Below, in pieces: positions 13,400 through 15,356 of a stretch of DNA of 15,356 nt; position 1 is the stretch's first letter; the number at the start of each line of letters is the position of its first letter. Origin of the DNA: an uncultured Bacilli bacterium (lineage in GTDB: Bacteria > Bacillota_I > Bacilli_A > RF39 > UBA660); contig CAKOMI010000028.1 of assembly GCA_934096605.1 (NCBI GenBank), positions 1 to 15,356 of the forward strand. Direction: 5' to 3'. The notes under the pieces were generated by a model. The model was given only the letters and a program-made list of their open reading frames with translations. It searched no databases and was not told the DNA's origin. A program made the position numbers and the translations under genes.

Positions 13400-15356
13400 T
13401 AAATATAATCATACAAAAGTAGAAGAAAATAAATATGCTTATTGGGTAGATAATGGTTATTTTAAATGCGATGAAGAAAGTAATAAAAAACCTTACTGTA
13501 TTGTTTTACCACCACCTAATGTTACTGGTAAACTACATTTAGGTCACGCACTTGATGTAACACTTCAAGATATTATAATTCGTTATAAAAAGATGGAAGG
13601 CTTTGATACGTTATGGCTTCCAGGTATGGATCATGCAGCGATTGCAACTGAGGCCAAAGTTGTAAAAAGACTAAAGGAACAAGGTAAAGATAAATACACA
13701 GTAGGAAGAGAAGAGTTTTTAAATGAATGTTATAATTGGACACATGAACATGCTGATTTAATTAGGGCTCAATGGGCTAAACTTGGTATTGCTCTTGATT
13801 ATTCTAAAGAAAGATTTACTCTTGATGATGGTATGCAAGAAGCTGTTAAAAAAGTATTTGTTGATTATTATAATAAAGGACTTATTTATCGTGGTAAAAA
13901 AATTATTAACTGGGATCCAGTAGCTAAAACAGCTATTTCTAATGAAGAACTAGTTTATAAAACTGAAGAAAGTGCTTTTTATCATTTAAAATACAAACTA
14001 AGTGATAGTGAAGAATACTTAGATGTTGCCACTACTAGACCAGAAACTCTTTTTGGTGATACGGCTGTTGCCGTAAATAAAAGTGATACTCGTTATCAAA
14101 AATATATTGGTAAAAGTGTTGTTTTACCATTTATGAATAAGTTAATTCCTGTTATAGCAGATGAACATGCTGACATGGAAAAAGGAACAGGTGTTGTTAA
14201 AATAACGCCTGCACATGATCCAAATGACTACGAAGTTGGGTTAAGACATAATCTAGAATGTATTACTATTATGAATGATGATGCTACTTTAAATGAGTTA
14301 GTACCTAAAAAATATCAAGGTCTAGATAGAGATGAAGCAAGAAAGCTAGTTGTAAAAGACTTAGAGGAGGCAGGATTACTTTTAAGTGTTGAACCAATTA
14401 CGCATGAGGTTGGGCATTCGGAAAGAACAGATGCCATAATTGAGCCTATGGTTAAAGCACAGTGGTTTGTTAAGATGCGTCCTTTAGCAGACTTAGTTTT
14501 AGATAATCAAAAGAGCAGTAGTACTAAAGTGCATTTTGTCCCTCGTCGTTATGAAAAAACAATGAATCATTGGATGGAAATAACTTATGACTGGTGTATA
14601 TCTCGTCAACTTTGGTGGGGACACAGAATCCCTGCTTGGTACAAAGGTGATGAAATATATGTTGGCATGGATGAACCTAAAGGCGAAGGTTGGGTACAAG
14701 ATGAAGACGTTTTAGACACTTGGTTTTCTAGTGCTCTATGGCCATTTGCAACCTTAGGCTGGCCTAATAATACTAAATTGTTAGAAAGATATTACCCAAA
14801 CAATACTTTAGTAACTGGCTATGATATCATTCCTTTCTGGGTTAATAGAATGACTTTTCAAGGTGAAGAGTTACTAGGTAAAAGACCATTTGAACATTGT
14901 CTAATTCATGGTTTAATTCGTGATAAACAAGGAAGAAAATTTTCTAAGAGTTTAGGAAATGGTATAGACCCATTCGATATGGTAAGAGACTATGGAGCAG
15001 ATGCCTTAAGATACTATCTTGCTACAGACGTTTCAAATGGTACAGACATGCGTTTTGATGAAGATAAAATTAAAGCTAATTGGAACTTTATTAATAAAAT
15101 ATGGAATGCTTCTAAATTCGTTTTAATGAATACTGAAAGCCTTACAAGTATTACTTTAGATAATTTAAAAGAAGAAGATAAATGGCTTCTTACTAAATAT
15201 ACAAATACAGTTAAAGATGTTAAAAAATTCATGGATAAATTTGAGTTTAATAATGCTGGCTCCTTAATATATAGCTTTACTTGGGAATGTTTCTGTGATA
15301 ACTATATTGAAATGTCTAAATTTAGTTTAGATGATAATACTACTAAGAGTGTTTTA
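13389..15356 (+). CDS. valS: Valyl-tRNA synthetase (partial, C-terminus beyond window)
   Basis: 656 codons run off the right edge, so about a quarter to a quarter-plus of the usual 850-900 residues (the anticodon-binding part and C-terminal coiled coil) is missing. Start ATG follows GGGGAG eight bases upstream and gives the normal opening (AYWVDNGYF). Class I synthetase motifs are clear: PPPNVTGKLHLGH (41-53, the HIGH motif as HLGH), NWDPVAKTAIS, the editing-domain TTRPETLFGDTAVAV, ISRQLWWGHRIPAWY, DEDVLDTWFSSALWPF and RKFSKSLGNGIDP (the KMSKS motif as KFSKS, 517-521). It attaches valine to tRNA-Val and edits mischarged threonine. Expression is set by the T-box leader, with an unknown gene in between. 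Confidence 0.96.
   Translation, partial: MLDNKYNHTKVEENKYAYWVDNGYFKCDEESNKKPYCIVLPPPNVTGKLHLGHALDVTLQDIIIRYKKMEGFDTLWLPGMDHAAIATEAKVVKRLKEQGKDKYTVGREEFLNECYNWTHEHADLIRAQWAKLGIALDYSKERFTLDDGMQEAVKKVFVDYYNKGLIYRGKKIINWDPVAKTAISNEELVYKTEESAFYHLKYKLSDSEEYLDVATTRPETLFGDTAVAVNKSDTRYQKYIGKSVVLPFMNKLIPVIADEHADMEKGTGVVKITPAHDPNDYEVGLRHNLECITIMNDDATLNELVPKKYQGLDRDEARKLVVKDLEEAGLLLSVEPITHEVGHSERTDAIIEPMVKAQWFVKMRPLADLVLDNQKSSSTKVHFVPRRYEKTMNHWMEITYDWCISRQLWWGHRIPAWYKGDEIYVGMDEPKGEGWVQDEDVLDTWFSSALWPFATLGWPNNTKLLERYYPNNTLVTGYDIIPFWVNRMTFQGEELLGKRPFEHCLIHGLIRDKQGRKFSKSLGNGIDPFDMVRDYGADALRYYLATDVSNGTDMRFDEDKIKANWNFINKIWNASKFVLMNTESLTSITLDNLKEEDKWLLTKYTNTVKDVKKFMDKFEFNNAGSLIYSFTWECFCDNYIEMSKFSLDDNTTKSVL

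Overview
The window is AT-rich, uses the standard bacterial code (TGA and TAA as stops, TGG for Trp), has Gram-positive-style ribosome binding sites and a T-box leader, and carries an oxygen-sensitive class III ribonucleotide reductase. This points to a low-GC anaerobic Firmicute, probably an uncultured gut Bacilli lineage. The lineage is inferred from style and gene content, not from a marker gene.

Left block (1-3240). A divergent TIGR04086-type membrane protein, cut by the window edge, faces a DUF421 membrane protein. A rightward cluster follows: a membrane-anchored SPOR-like protein, radC, mreC and mreD, each overlapping the next by 4-17 bases. This resembles the Bacillus spoIIB-maf-radC-mreB-mreC-mreD order, without maf and without mreB. 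A hairpin terminator sits over the mreD stop.

Accessory insert (about 3290-5353). It holds one Abi_2/AbiF-type protein with a HEPN RxxxxH motif (R290-H295), behind its own extended -10 promoter. Directly downstream, same strand, is a compact transcription unit with no ORF: a -10 box, a perfect 11-bp stem, a second 8-9-bp stem and an intrinsic terminator, predicting an RNA of about 107 nt. The abi and RNA promoters share an identical 13-base block. I read this as a HEPN toxin with an RNA antitoxin, the arrangement proposed for the ancestors of Cas13. A second possible small-RNA unit (5121-5277) follows.

Anaerobic nucleotide block (5354-9277). A Crp/Fnr-family regulator diverges from nrdD-nrdG-dut, an operon that makes deoxynucleotides without oxygen and removes dUTP. 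A perfect 16-bp palindrome between them is centred 41.5 bases before the predicted nrdD start, the classic class II activator position. It also covers the regulator's own -35 box, suggesting activation of nrdDG and self-repression.

Surface-protein block (9378-12632). Behind a strong promoter, two overlapping genes encode membrane-anchored extracytoplasmic proteins built from one repeated WG-like module: two copies in the first protein, one in the second.

Right block (12639-15356). A complete T-box leader precedes a small unknown protein and valS (valyl-tRNA synthetase, cut by the right edge). All parts of the antiterminator and terminator are visible. The unknown protein most likely starts after the leader, at 12878.
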